This document shows, piece after piece, positions 5,602 to 12,969 of a stretch of DNA of 18,093 bases. The notes below the pieces were generated by a model. It was not told where the DNA came from. It saw nothing but the letters and a program-made list of their open reading frames with translations, and ran no database searches. The position numbers were made by a program, and so were the translations under genes. Positions within the stretch are counted from its first letter, which is position 1, and each line of letters begins with the position of its first letter. Origin of the DNA: Anaerolineales bacterium (lineage in GTDB: Bacteria; Chloroflexota; Anaerolineae; Anaerolineales; VGOW01); contig CAKKQG010000026.1 of NCBI GenBank assembly GCA_919901875.1, positions 1 to 18,093 of the forward strand, in the 5' to 3' direction.

Positions 5602-7536
5602 TTACTCTCCTCGTGTGTTGGGTTTTTGAAATTTGGGATTTGGGATTTCTTCTATCCACATCTCATGCCACAGCACAAAATTCAATAGATACCACGCCAA
5701 CTCATCGCGCTCGTTTAAAAGTTTATCCACCACGTTCCAATTAAAATAATCGGTGCGGGCGCAAAAGTTTTGCAGCGTCTCGCGCCCCACCGTGCCAAGC
5801 GTCTCCGCCATCCAATCGTTCAGCGGCACACGGAAACCTTGCTTTGGGCGATCAATGATCGCATCGGGGATGAGACCGCGCACCGCTTGCTTGAGTAAAT
5901 GTTTGGGTTTGAGATCATCGCCTACTTTAATTTTTTGCGGGATGCTCATCGCCAGCGCCACAAACTCATGATCGAGATACGGCACACGCGCCTCAATCGC
6001 CGTCGCCATCGTCATCTTATCCACGCGCATTAGCAACAACTCCGGTAAACGCAAACGCAGATCGAGATAGCTCATCCACGATAAATAATCGTGATGCGGA
6101 CTGCGCTCGTTGAATTTTTTTCGGAATGGAGCAATCACGTCATGCGACGTGATGCCGCCAACCGCTTTGCGAATCGATTCGGAAATCAAACTTTGTTTCC
6201 GCGCCTCACCAAACGCTTCTGCCCCGCCCCAAAACAATTCTTCGCCCATCGTTGCGCGGCGGATATATTCGTAACGCACGCCGCTAAAGGCAAACTGCGC
6301 CGCCGCCAGACCCAGCCGCTTTAGCGGAGTCGGCATCCCCGTGTACATCCGCCATCCGCTTCGCTCCAGATTCAAAATATCAATCCAGTGTTTGTATCCG
6401 CCGAAGAGTTCGTCGCTCCCCTCGCCGACTTGAATCACCGTCGTGCCGCACTCCTTCGCCAACTTTGAGACAAAATAAATCGGCACACACACCGGGTCGG
6501 CAATCGGTTCATCTTGATGGTAGATCATCTTCGGTAAAAAATTGATCAGATCGTGCACGTCAATTTGAATCTCGTGATGATCCGTTTTGAAATATGATGC
6601 CGCCTGCCGCGCCCAAACGAACTCGTTGAAGTCGGGCGCGTCTTTATAGCCAATGGAAAAAGTTTGCACCGGTCGATCCATCTGCGCCGCCATGAGCGCC
6701 GTGTTCACCGTTGAATCGATCCCGCCCGAAAGGAAAACACCGAACGGTACATCAGACACCATGCGCAGTTTGACTGACTCGGTTAACTTCTCGCGCAAAC
6801 GCTCTGCCCAATCACCTTCCGTCAACTGCGGATCATATTCTGCTTGATCAAACACATCCCAATACTCCTCAACGCGCAACTCGCCCGAATCAATTTTGAG
6901 CGTGGCGCGATGACCCGCGGGTAATTTGTAAATGTTTTTGAACAGAGTCTGCGGGGCGGGCGTGGTGAGGAAAGTGGCGAAGTGATAGAAAGCGTTGAGA
7001 TCAACTTCGCGCTTGACGGTGGGGTGATGCAAAATACATTTGATCTCCGACGCAAAAATAAATTGCCCACCGGCAAAGGTGTAGTAAAGCGGCTTCACGC
7101 CTAAACGATCACGCGCTAAAAATAATTCGCGTTTGCGCTCATCCCACAAAGCAATGGCGAACATCCCGCGCAAACGATGCAAACACTCCGCGCCGTGTTC
7201 TTCGTAGAGATGAACGATGACTTCAGTATCCGATTGCGATTTAAATTTGTGTCCGCGCTGCTTGAGTGGCTCAAAATGTTCGGCGTAGGTATAGGTCTCG
7301 CCGTTATAGGCGATCCAGATCGATCCATCCTCGTTACTCATCGGCTGATGGCCGGCATGACTCAAATCAATGATCGAGAGTCGGCGATTGGCTAACCCGA
7401 CTTTGCCATCGCTAGAAATCCAACTGCCCGCGTCATCAGGACCGCGATGAGCAATCGTGTCGCGCATTTTGTCGAGCAACGCCGCATCCACTCTCGCCCC
7501 GTCGCCTATAGTTACTATTCCGCAAATTCCACACAT
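5602..7536 (-). CDS. asnB: AsnB-type glutamine amidotransferase / asparagine synthase
   Basis: A 644-residue two-domain enzyme. The N-terminal class II glutaminase domain has the nucleophile C2 directly after the initiator Met (MCGICGI), RRLSI at 51-55, YNGE at 77-80 and D103. The C-terminal ATP-pyrophosphatase domain carries the P-loop SGGIDS at 270-275. The glutaminase releases ammonia, which the second domain adds to an AMP-activated carboxylate. Aspartate is the textbook substrate, but the length (about 640 rather than 550) and the neighbouring glycan genes match AsnB-like enzymes in polysaccharide loci, some of which amidate sugar acids. The ribosome binding site is AGGTGAT, about 6 nt before the ATG. 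The last residues (IPNPKFQKPN) are encoded by a 7-bp repeat array, an unusual C-terminus. The function as an amidotransferase is secure; the acceptor is not. Confidence 0.92.
   Translation of the reverse strand: MCGICGIVTIGDGARVDAALLDKMRDTIAHRGPDDAGSWISSDGKVGLANRRLSIIDLSHAGHQPMSNEDGSIWIAYNGETYTYAEHFEPLKQRGHKFKSQSDTEVIVHLYEEHGAECLHRLRGMFAIALWDERKRELFLARDRLGVKPLYYTFAGGQFIFASEIKCILHHPTVKREVDLNAFYHFATFLTTPAPQTLFKNIYKLPAGHRATLKIDSGELRVEEYWDVFDQAEYDPQLTEGDWAERLREKLTESVKLRMVSDVPFGVFLSGGIDSTVNTALMAAQMDRPVQTFSIGYKDAPDFNEFVWARQAASYFKTDHHEIQIDVHDLINFLPKMIYHQDEPIADPVCVPIYFVSKLAKECGTTVIQVGEGSDELFGGYKHWIDILNLERSGWRMYTGMPTPLKRLGLAAAQFAFSGVRYEYIRRATMGEELFWGGAEAFGEARKQSLISESIRKAVGGITSHDVIAPFRKKFNERSPHHDYLSWMSYLDLRLRLPELLLMRVDKMTMATAIEARVPYLDHEFVALAMSIPQKIKVGDDLKPKHLLKQAVRGLIPDAIIDRPKQGFRVPLNDWMAETLGTVGRETLQNFCARTDYFNWNVVDKLLNERDELAWYLLNFVLWHEMWIEEIPNPKFQKPNTRGE
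5621..5648. repeat. heptamer array inside the 3' end of asnB
   Basis: Four 7-bp units GGTTTTT, GAAATTT, GGGATTT, GGGATTT. Read on the minus strand they encode the last part of AsnB (about residues 630-639), which has no expected role in the fold. The array type matches the spacer arrays elsewhere in the window. Confidence 0.65.
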
Positions 7537-7551
7537 ATTTCAATCACCTGT

Positions 7552-7557
7552 TATAAT
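7552..7557 (+). promoter_or_regulatory. candidate -10 element for the Uma2 gene
   Basis: A perfect TATAAT lies 21 nt before the ATG at 7579, but there is no good -35 box at normal spacing (TTCCAC at 7527-7532 gives a 19-nt gap). The whole spacer between the divergent asnB and Uma2 starts is only 42 bp, so promoters in both directions must overlap it or the gene starts. Confidence 0.3.
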
Positions 7558-7578
7558 TTTTCTAGAAGGATATATCCG

Positions 7579-8181
7579 ATGCTAACTCAAACCGCGCCTT
7601 CAATCACGCTTCCTGCGACAAACAAGTCTCCCGCGCAAGGTCAATGGACTTACGACGACTATCTTCGCTTGCCCGAGGATGGCACGCGCTACGAGATCAT
7701 TGAAGGGATCCTATATATGGCTAACGCACCTGCTTACGATCATCAACATGCTGTGGGTGAAATTTTCGGCGAGATACGAAAATTTGTGAAAGAAAAAAAT
7801 CTAGGCATCACCCTCACCGCGCCGTTTGAAGTGCATCTCTCCGAGAAGACTCGCCCGGTGCAACCCGATGTGCTATTCATCGCCAATGATCGCAAACCCG
7901 AAGCCAACGCCCAAGTTTTTAAAGGCTCGCCCGATCTCGTAGTAGAAGTCATCTCGCCTTCGTCATTGCGAATCGATCAACACATCAAGTTTGGAGCGTA
8001 CGAGCAAGCGAAAGTGCGCGAGTATTGGTTGGTGGATCCCAAGACGCGATCTGTCGAAGTATACTCGTTGCCCAAAGAGGGTCCTGAATATGTGTTGTTG
8101 GGGCAGTTCAGCAATAACGAGAAAATGAAGTCGGCAGTATTAGAGGGGTTGGAAATTGATGTGAGCAGTTTGTTTGCATAA
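7579..8181 (+). CDS. Uma2 family (DUF820) putative endonuclease-fold protein
   Basis: A 200-residue protein of the Uma2 family, which has a PD-(D/E)XK nuclease fold and is often present in many copies in Chloroflexota and cyanobacteria; its biological job is not established. The N-terminal WTYDDYLRLPED (23-34) and YEIIEG (38-43) are family signatures. The nuclease-like core has E39, QPDV with D97, VEVISPS with E123 and K137 (HIKFGAY), followed by EYWLVDP. The start is the ATG at 7579 with AGAAGGA 8 nt upstream; a longer in-frame extension to 7447 would overlap the divergent asnB gene and has no family support. It converges with the glycan operon, and both end at the palindrome 8185-8228. No partner gene is nearby. 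Confidence 0.88.
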   Translation: MLTQTAPSITLPATNKSPAQGQWTYDDYLRLPEDGTRYEIIEGILYMANAPAYDHQHAVGEIFGEIRKFVKEKNLGITLTAPFEVHLSEKTRPVQPDVLFIANDRKPEANAQVFKGSPDLVVEVISPSSLRIDQHIKFGAYEQAKVREYWLVDPKTRSVEVYSLPKEGPEYVLLGQFSNNEKMKSAVLEGLEIDVSSLFA

Positions 8182-8184
8182 TCT

Positions 8185-8228
8185 AAAACTTCCGAAGTGC
8201 TTCGCATGCGAAGCACTTCGGAAGTTTT
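8185..8228. terminator. perfect 44-bp palindrome, bidirectional terminator
   Basis: Two 22-base halves are exact complements with no loop offset (centre between 8206 and 8207). The outer part is the ACTTCCGAAGT arm also used by the elements at 1841 and 16239. Seven Ts follow on the plus strand (8225-8231) and four on the minus strand. It sits 3 bp after the Uma2 stop and 1 bp before the glycan-operon stop, so it should end both transcripts. Confidence 0.85.
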
Positions 8229-8229
8229 T

Positions 8230-9405
8230 TTATTTCCCCGCGCACTTCCGATAAACGTCTTCCCACGTCTCAGCGATATTATCCCAACCGAAGTTTGCCA
8301 ACACATACTCGCGTCCATAACGCGCGCGGCGTTTGGCTTCGTCGGGACTGCGTAAGATGTTGACGATCTCATCTCTGAGTCCATTCACATCGCCGTAATT
8401 TACGATTGAACCTAAGTTGTTATGCCGCACAAAATCGGCAAGACCGCAACGATCGGTAGCGATGATCGGCGTGGCGCAAGCGAGTGATTCAAGCAAGGTG
8501 ATGGCAAACATTTCGTAGGCGGAAGGCAACACATACAAATTCGCCGATTGATACGCTTCGAGTTTTGCCACGCCATCAAGATACCCGGTAAAGCGAACAT
8601 GCGCTTCCAATCCTAACGCAGCGACTTGCTGTTTTATTTCGGTCAAGTAACCATCATCTGGACCCACGATCACCAACACCGCATCGGGCAACACCTTACG
8701 CACTTCGGCGAAGCCCGACACCAAAAAGTCCACGCCTTTAATTTTGTTGACACGCGCTAAAAACAAAACCACAGGCGCGTTCTGCCGAATATCATACTTG
8801 GCGCGAAAACCATTCACCGGCGGCAACACGCGATACTCATCAAGGTTCACGCCATTGGGCAGAATCGCAATGCGTTCCGGCTCAACACCGAGTTCCAAAA
8901 ATTGAGTCTGCTCAAGGGTGTTGAGGGCGTGCAAGCGAGCGGCGTGTTTTAAAATTCGTTGCCCGACCAACGCATCATATACTTGCTTCAAGGCGTAACG
9001 CCCCATGATGCGCGGCATCCCGCCCTGTGCCGTCAACACAAACGGCACTTTGAGTCGTTCCATGATCGGCAGTGCCATTGCATTTTGAAACGAGCGATAC
9101 TCGTGCAAGTGCGCCACATCCACGCGCTTAAGTTCGCGCTCCAGATAAAAGCCAATCGTCAGCGGCGTGAACAACCGCGCCCAGGCCAGATGATTACTCA
9201 CGTTATGAAAACGGTGAATCTCGACTCCATCCACAACTTCAAACTGCGGGGTTGCGCGATTATTGGAATCAAGTGCATCTGTGGTGAACACCACCACCTC
9301 GTGCCCTTTACGCACCAACGCCCGCGAAAGTTCCCACGCCGCGCGGCATGTGCCGCCGTACGCCCAAGCGGGATAGAAGTAGGGGATGATGTGGAGGATT
9401 CGCAT
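8230..9405 (-). CDS. family 4 glycosyltransferase (GT-B fold), last gene of operon
   Basis: A 391-residue soluble GT-B enzyme. The N-terminal half opens with MRILHIIPYFYPAWAYGG, a glycine-rich acceptor-side loop usual for GT4. The C-terminal nucleotide-sugar domain shows LFLARVNKIKGVDFLV (about 214-229) and the E-x7-E motif with E298 and E306 (SAYEMFAITLLESLA). Retaining sugar transfer from a nucleotide sugar to a growing glycan is expected; the sugar cannot be predicted. Directly upstream of the ATG is a heptamer array and no Shine-Dalgarno sequence, so translation may depend on coupling or on the array. The gene ends at the bidirectional palindrome terminator, so it is the promoter-distal end of the operon. 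Confidence 0.9.
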   Translation of the reverse strand: MRILHIIPYFYPAWAYGGTCRAAWELSRALVRKGHEVVVFTTDALDSNNRATPQFEVVDGVEIHRFHNVSNHLAWARLFTPLTIGFYLERELKRVDVAHLHEYRSFQNAMALPIMERLKVPFVLTAQGGMPRIMGRYALKQVYDALVGQRILKHAARLHALNTLEQTQFLELGVEPERIAILPNGVNLDEYRVLPPVNGFRAKYDIRQNAPVVLFLARVNKIKGVDFLVSGFAEVRKVLPDAVLVIVGPDDGYLTEIKQQVAALGLEAHVRFTGYLDGVAKLEAYQSANLYVLPSAYEMFAITLLESLACATPIIATDRCGLADFVRHNNLGSIVNYGDVNGLRDEIVNILRSPDEAKRRARYGREYVLANFGWDNIAETWEDVYRKCAGK

Positions 9406-9470
9406 ATCGCTTATAGCGTATTGCGTATAGCGTATTGTCGAAGGGTCACGAAATACGCAATACGAAATAC
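9402..9470. repeat. inverted pair of heptamer arrays filling a 69-bp spacer
   Basis: Five 7-bp units in phase (GCATATC, GCTTATA, GCGTATT, GCGTATA, GCGTATT; 9402-9436), then three of opposite sense (GAAATAC, GCAATAC, GAAATAC; 9450-9470). CGTATTGCGTAT (9417-9428) and ATACGCAATACG (9453-9464) are perfect 12-bp arms. The 17-mer at 9448-9464 also occurs, reverse-complemented, at 15359-15375. The array covers nearly all of the gap between the stop at 9475 and the start at 9405. Confidence 0.8.
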
Positions 9471-9474
9471 GTTT

Positions 9475-11319
9475 TCATTTTACTTTCCAAACCTGCGCGC
9501 CGTCAAAATCTTTGATGAGTTCTAAATACTTTGCGTCGGCGAAAGATGATTTCATGGATTCGATAAACGGTGGTCGCCAACGTTGTGCAGATTTAAATGA
9601 GTCGGGGTTGCCGATCACTTGTGGGATTAAAACATAACCGATGTTCGCCGCCCGAACCTTTTTCTCCGACTCAGGGGATGCCGGATCGTGATAGGCGACT
9701 CGCAATTCATCTTGTTGCTTCCACGCCTCTCCCGCGCCGATGTAAAACAACTGCTCGCGAAAGTGAATCGCTTTGCGCTCGGCGATCACCGGAACCCAAT
9801 CGCCCTCGATGCCCGGGTAATTTAAGATCAACGCATCAGGCGGAGTATTTTCTTTCAACCAGGTCATCGCGCGAATATCTGCCGTAGACGACAATGCGCC
9901 CGTGATGCGGATTCGATCTTTGCTCCATTGAATCAGCGTATCACTGAAAACACCCGCCCCAAGTGAGGCGATGATAGCACACGCACCGGCGGCGACCCCG
10001 ATGGAACGCGGAATCTTAATCTGATTCATAAATGGCAAAGCGCACATCGCCGTTGCCGCCATCAACGGAATCGGGATGATCGTCGCGTGCCAGATCACGC
10101 CGAAGGGATAAAAAATTTGCATCGGATCGATCAGCGTCGTCTTTGAGAGTCGATCTAAATTTCCCCACGACGAAATTTCCATGATGGCAATCGCCGTGCC
10201 GATCATCCAAATATCAATCCATCGCCGCCGCCACACGCCAAGCAACAAACCGCCGAGGGCGAGATACACCGGCGCATAACCGTTGAAGGCGATCAGATCG
10301 AGCCAATGAAACGGCGAAGGGTTTTGCCGTTCATGCACACTCACACCGCCCAATAATGGAAACGCGCGCAGTATCCAAGGCAGGCACAACAAAACGGCGA
10401 AGAACGGCACGATGACCGTCAGCGTGGCGTATTGTTTTAAAGTTGGGCGTGTGCGCGCCAGCCACACCGTGAAGTAAAACGGAATATAGGCCATCAACAA
10501 ATGAATGATGCTATCGGGATGCGAGAGAGGCAGACTCGCCAGCGCAATGATGGCGCACACGATGTTGAAGCGATTCGGTTCTTTCGCGGCGCGAAAAATT
10601 AAAACCAGAGTCGCCGCCGTCAAAAAATTTCCGAAGACGTTGGTGTATGCCGAGTCCATCATCGTGGTGAACAGCGCCGTGCTGATCACCGCGAAGAACG
10701 CCGACCAATTTGCGATGCGCTCGTCGCCGAACTCGCGCCCCACTGCCCACACGCCCATCACTGTTGCAATCGCAAACGCATGACCGAGCGCGATCATCAC
10801 CAAGTGCATCGGCGCTCCGAAAGCCATGTCACTTAACTGCGCGGCGAGTAAAAAAAATGCGGGTGAGTAAAAAAAATTGATCTCACTCCAAAACGGCGCG
10901 AGCGACGTAATGCTTCCACCGAGTCGAACCGTCAACGCCAAAATACCAAAGCCTTGCGCGTCGGTGTCGTACGGAACAGGGATGACAAACGCTGGCACGA
11001 TAAAGATTAAGATCGCCGCCACCCATAGAATCAGGTGATGCCGACTCCACGTTAACGTCCACCGAATCCACTCGCGCACGCGAAGCGTTCCACGAGCCAA
11101 CCATGTTAACGCAGCGATGACGATCAGATTCAAGGCAAACTGAATCCAAAAGCGGTAGCCAAAAAGACTCGCCGCCCAAACATCTATCACAATCATTCCC
11201 GCCAACGCCAGCCCCAACGCAACGGGCAACGTAATACCGCGCTCACGCACGATGATGTGCAAGAGAACGCCGGGGAGAAAGTAGAAGAGGGTGATGAGTA
11301 AGAAGAGAAGAATAAGCAT
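9475..11319 (-). CDS. polytopic membrane protein, GT-C glycosyltransferase-like
   Basis: A 614-residue protein with many hydrophobic segments (the first at about 1-21, then continuing to about 490) and a soluble C-terminal part of about 125 residues. The first large outside loop carries an acidic PYDTDAQGFG motif (D118, D120), as expected for the metal-binding/catalytic loop of GT-C enzymes that take sugars from polyprenyl-phosphate carriers. The C-terminal domain (RAMTWLKENTPPDALILNYP) is typical of large membrane glycosyltransferases and related DUF6541-like proteins. It follows the GT-C gene 11389-12969 with a 69-bp repeat-filled spacer and lacks a clear ribosome binding site. A role in transferring a lipid-linked sugar to a glycan or protein outside the cell is inferred from fold and context; a transport or polymerase role cannot be excluded. 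Confidence 0.78.
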   Translation of the reverse strand: MLILLFLLITLFYFLPGVLLHIIVRERGITLPVALGLALAGMIVIDVWAASLFGYRFWIQFALNLIVIAALTWLARGTLRVREWIRWTLTWSRHHLILWVAAILIFIVPAFVIPVPYDTDAQGFGILALTVRLGGSITSLAPFWSEINFFYSPAFFLLAAQLSDMAFGAPMHLVMIALGHAFAIATVMGVWAVGREFGDERIANWSAFFAVISTALFTTMMDSAYTNVFGNFLTAATLVLIFRAAKEPNRFNIVCAIIALASLPLSHPDSIIHLLMAYIPFYFTVWLARTRPTLKQYATLTVIVPFFAVLLCLPWILRAFPLLGGVSVHERQNPSPFHWLDLIAFNGYAPVYLALGGLLLGVWRRRWIDIWMIGTAIAIMEISSWGNLDRLSKTTLIDPMQIFYPFGVIWHATIIPIPLMAATAMCALPFMNQIKIPRSIGVAAGACAIIASLGAGVFSDTLIQWSKDRIRITGALSSTADIRAMTWLKENTPPDALILNYPGIEGDWVPVIAERKAIHFREQLFYIGAGEAWKQQDELRVAYHDPASPESEKKVRAANIGYVLIPQVIGNPDSFKSAQRWRPPFIESMKSSFADAKYLELIKDFDGAQVWKVK

Positions 11320-11386
11320 TTCTGATTTTCGATTTCTGATTGCTGATTATTTTTTCATTCGGCAATCAGAAATCAACAGTCAACAA
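11319..11386. repeat. inverted pair of heptamer arrays filling a 69-bp spacer
   Basis: Four units in phase (TTTCTGA, TTTTCGA, TTTCTGA, TTGCTGA; 11319-11346), a T-rich centre, then four of opposite sense (TCGGCAA, TCAGAAA, TCAACAG, TCAACAA; 11359-11386). The arms GATTTCTGATTGC (11331-11343) and GCAATCAGAAATC (11362-11374) pair perfectly over 13 bp with an 18-nt loop. The array spans from the start codon of one gene to 2 bp before the stop of the other. Confidence 0.8.
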
Positions 11387-11388
11387 TT

Positions 11389-12969
11389 TTATTCGGGCGG
11401 AAATTGGAATTGCTCACGTTTCAACCGATACACAATAATCGGCTTGCCGCCTTCGGGTCGTTGGAAGCGCGCGAGTTCGTGCGGGTTCACTTCTAGCCCG
11501 ACGAAGTTGGCTCTGAAGTGATCGGTATCCACGAGTAGAAATGTTGGCTTGCCCGAAGCGACTCGTCCATCCACGTCTTCCACACTCGCCCCCATCGTCG
11601 CATCCCACAGCGTCAACACCTTGCCGTTGCCCGTCCAATACAATCGCGCCGTCACCATTCCTGCGAGATCAGAAACATAAATGATAGACGGCTCTGATTC
11701 GTTTTTCGCTTGCTCGCTCACGTATTGCATCGCTTCACGAATGCCGTAGCCCGACGACCAGAGGGTGATGTGTTGTTGGCGATCTACTGTAGCAAGGCGC
11801 AACTGTGCCGGAGCGATATAAGATGGATAGACGAATAACAAAAATTCGACTGTGGAGAAAAGCGGTATTAACATTATGAGCGACAACACCGCCTGCTTAG
11901 ATTCTCGATCTACCACGTACTTTGGCAGTGTCCGCCAAATCAAGTCTAAGCACAAGCCCGCTAACAGACACCCAAACGCTAACGCGGGTAAATAATATCG
12001 TGGATAAGCGGTTGAAGGGGCGAAGAGATACGTGCCAGCCGATATACCGAATCCTATCAACGCAATAATGCCTAACGCCTGTCGTCGTATCAACACGATG
12101 GCGATACCGGCGACGATAGCGAGACCGATGACAATTGCATACGCCCTAAACCACTCCACCACATCGCTTGCATTCCCTACCCACCAATCCATCATTGTGC
12201 GTTGCCCAAAGCCCGCGCGTTGAATCACTTCTTGCCCAACGCTGTAACGCGAGTTGGCGTAGCCGAGGAGGATCGCTAAGACAGTGATGGCGAACACGTA
12301 AGGCATCCACAAAACCCGAAGGGTCTCGCGAAGCGCCCCGTAGCGAAGCGGAGTGGGTGAGACCCTTCGGGTTTTAACCAAGCCTATGACAATTGGCATT
12401 ACCAACAACGTCACCGCACTCAACTTCGCTAACGGCAAAGCGATCATGCTCAATACCAAAATAATCTCCGAAACCCGGAGGGTCTCAAAGACCCTTCGGG
12501 TTTGTAAACGAGTCACATATCGAAACACCGCCACCATCATCACCACGGCGCACGCCGCCACAAGAGAGTCGGCAACCGCCAGCCGTTCATGGAAAAATGT
12601 CCAGGGCGTAACGGCATAAAATAGCGCGGCGAAGAATCCTGTTCGACGATTCCACTTGCGACCCAATGCATAGAGTCCACTTAAGATCACCACGCCCGTC
12701 AACACACTCGCCGCGCGCCCAAGCCACAACGCCGCAGGGAAGGGGAGGAACAATGCTTCGTAATAGATCAACAACGGTTTGCCGCTCGCCAGTGGAAACA
12801 GCCATCGCCCCTGCCACACCTCACTCGCCCAGCGCAAATGATTCCCTTCGTCAATGAAGCCGGGAAGTTGCAAGAGGGCGTGGAGGCGAAGCGAAAACGA
12901 AACCAATAACAACGCGATGATGATGTAAGTGGAGATTGGGGATTGGAGATTGGAAGTTGGACGCTTCAT
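11389..12969 (-). CDS. GT-C (GT39/ArnT-like) membrane glycosyltransferase
   Basis: A 526-residue polytopic protein of the PMT/ArnT-like superfamily, which transfers sugars from polyprenyl-phosphate donors on the outer membrane face. After the first membrane helix (about 15-31) comes the loop PGFIDEGNHLRWA with the acidic pair D40-E41 typical of GT39 enzymes, then about ten further hydrophobic segments and a C-terminal soluble domain (about 385-526). The ATG overlaps the stop of the preceding gene as ATGA (12966-12969), which indicates translational coupling. Three stretches are repeat-derived: the N-terminal tail (TSNLQSPIS, from a heptamer array) and two arginine-rich loops (about 156-167 and 199-220, from palindromic elements). 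These two loops flank a hydrophobic region of about 30 residues and probably lie on the cytosolic side. The acceptor and sugar are unknown. Confidence 0.86.
   Translation of the reverse strand: MKRPTSNLQSPISTYIIIALLLVSFSLRLHALLQLPGFIDEGNHLRWASEVWQGRWLFPLASGKPLLIYYEALFLPFPAALWLGRAASVLTGVVILSGLYALGRKWNRRTGFFAALFYAVTPWTFFHERLAVADSLVAACAVVMMVAVFRYVTRLQTRRVFETLRVSEIILVLSMIALPLAKLSAVTLLVMPIVIGLVKTRRVSPTPLRYGALRETLRVLWMPYVFAITVLAILLGYANSRYSVGQEVIQRAGFGQRTMMDWWVGNASDVVEWFRAYAIVIGLAIVAGIAIVLIRRQALGIIALIGFGISAGTYLFAPSTAYPRYYLPALAFGCLLAGLCLDLIWRTLPKYVVDRESKQAVLSLIMLIPLFSTVEFLLFVYPSYIAPAQLRLATVDRQQHITLWSSGYGIREAMQYVSEQAKNESEPSIIYVSDLAGMVTARLYWTGNGKVLTLWDATMGASVEDVDGRVASGKPTFLLVDTDHFRANFVGLEVNPHELARFQRPEGGKPIIVYRLKREQFQFPPE
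12311..12375. repeat. palindromic element inside coding sequence, ACCCTTCGGGT arms, long loop
   Basis: Perfect 17-bp arms AAAACCCGAAGGGTCTC (12311-12327) and GAGACCCTTCGGGTTTT (12359-12375) around a 31-nt loop. The loop (reverse strand) shares CCCACTCCGCTTC and flanking bases with the cyclase-leader element at 1841-1909. It is read in frame and encodes about residues 199-220 of the GT-C enzyme (KTRRVS...RETLRVL). Confidence 0.8.
12471..12503. repeat. short palindromic element inside coding sequence
   Basis: Arms AAACCCGGAGGGTCT (12471-12485) and AGACCCTTCGGGTTT (12489-12503) pair at 14 of 15 positions with a 3-nt loop. The length of 33 bp keeps the frame. It encodes QTRRVFETLRVS in the same GT-C protein, reproducing the TRRV and ETLRV words of the larger element 96 bp away. 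Confidence 0.78.
12933..12960. repeat. heptamer array in the 5' end of a GT-C gene
   Basis: Four 7-bp units GATTGGG, GATTGGA, GATTGGA, AGTTGGA, 8 bp inside the coding sequence that starts at 12969. It encodes part of the N-terminal tail before the first membrane helix. The sequence matches the reverse units of the array at 773-793 (17 of 18 bases over TCCAACTTCCAATYTCCA). Seven is not a multiple of three, so a one-unit change would shift the frame. Confidence 0.75.

Noticed and set aside
7447..7578. 44-residue N-terminal extension of the Uma2 protein
   Set aside because: It would overlap the divergent asnB start; the ATG at 7579 has a good ribosome site and fits the family.
8959..9525. Plus-strand 188-codon frame opposite the GT4 gene
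   Set aside because: It is antisense to a clear GT4 domain and ends in the heptamer spacer; no domain or ribosome site supports it.
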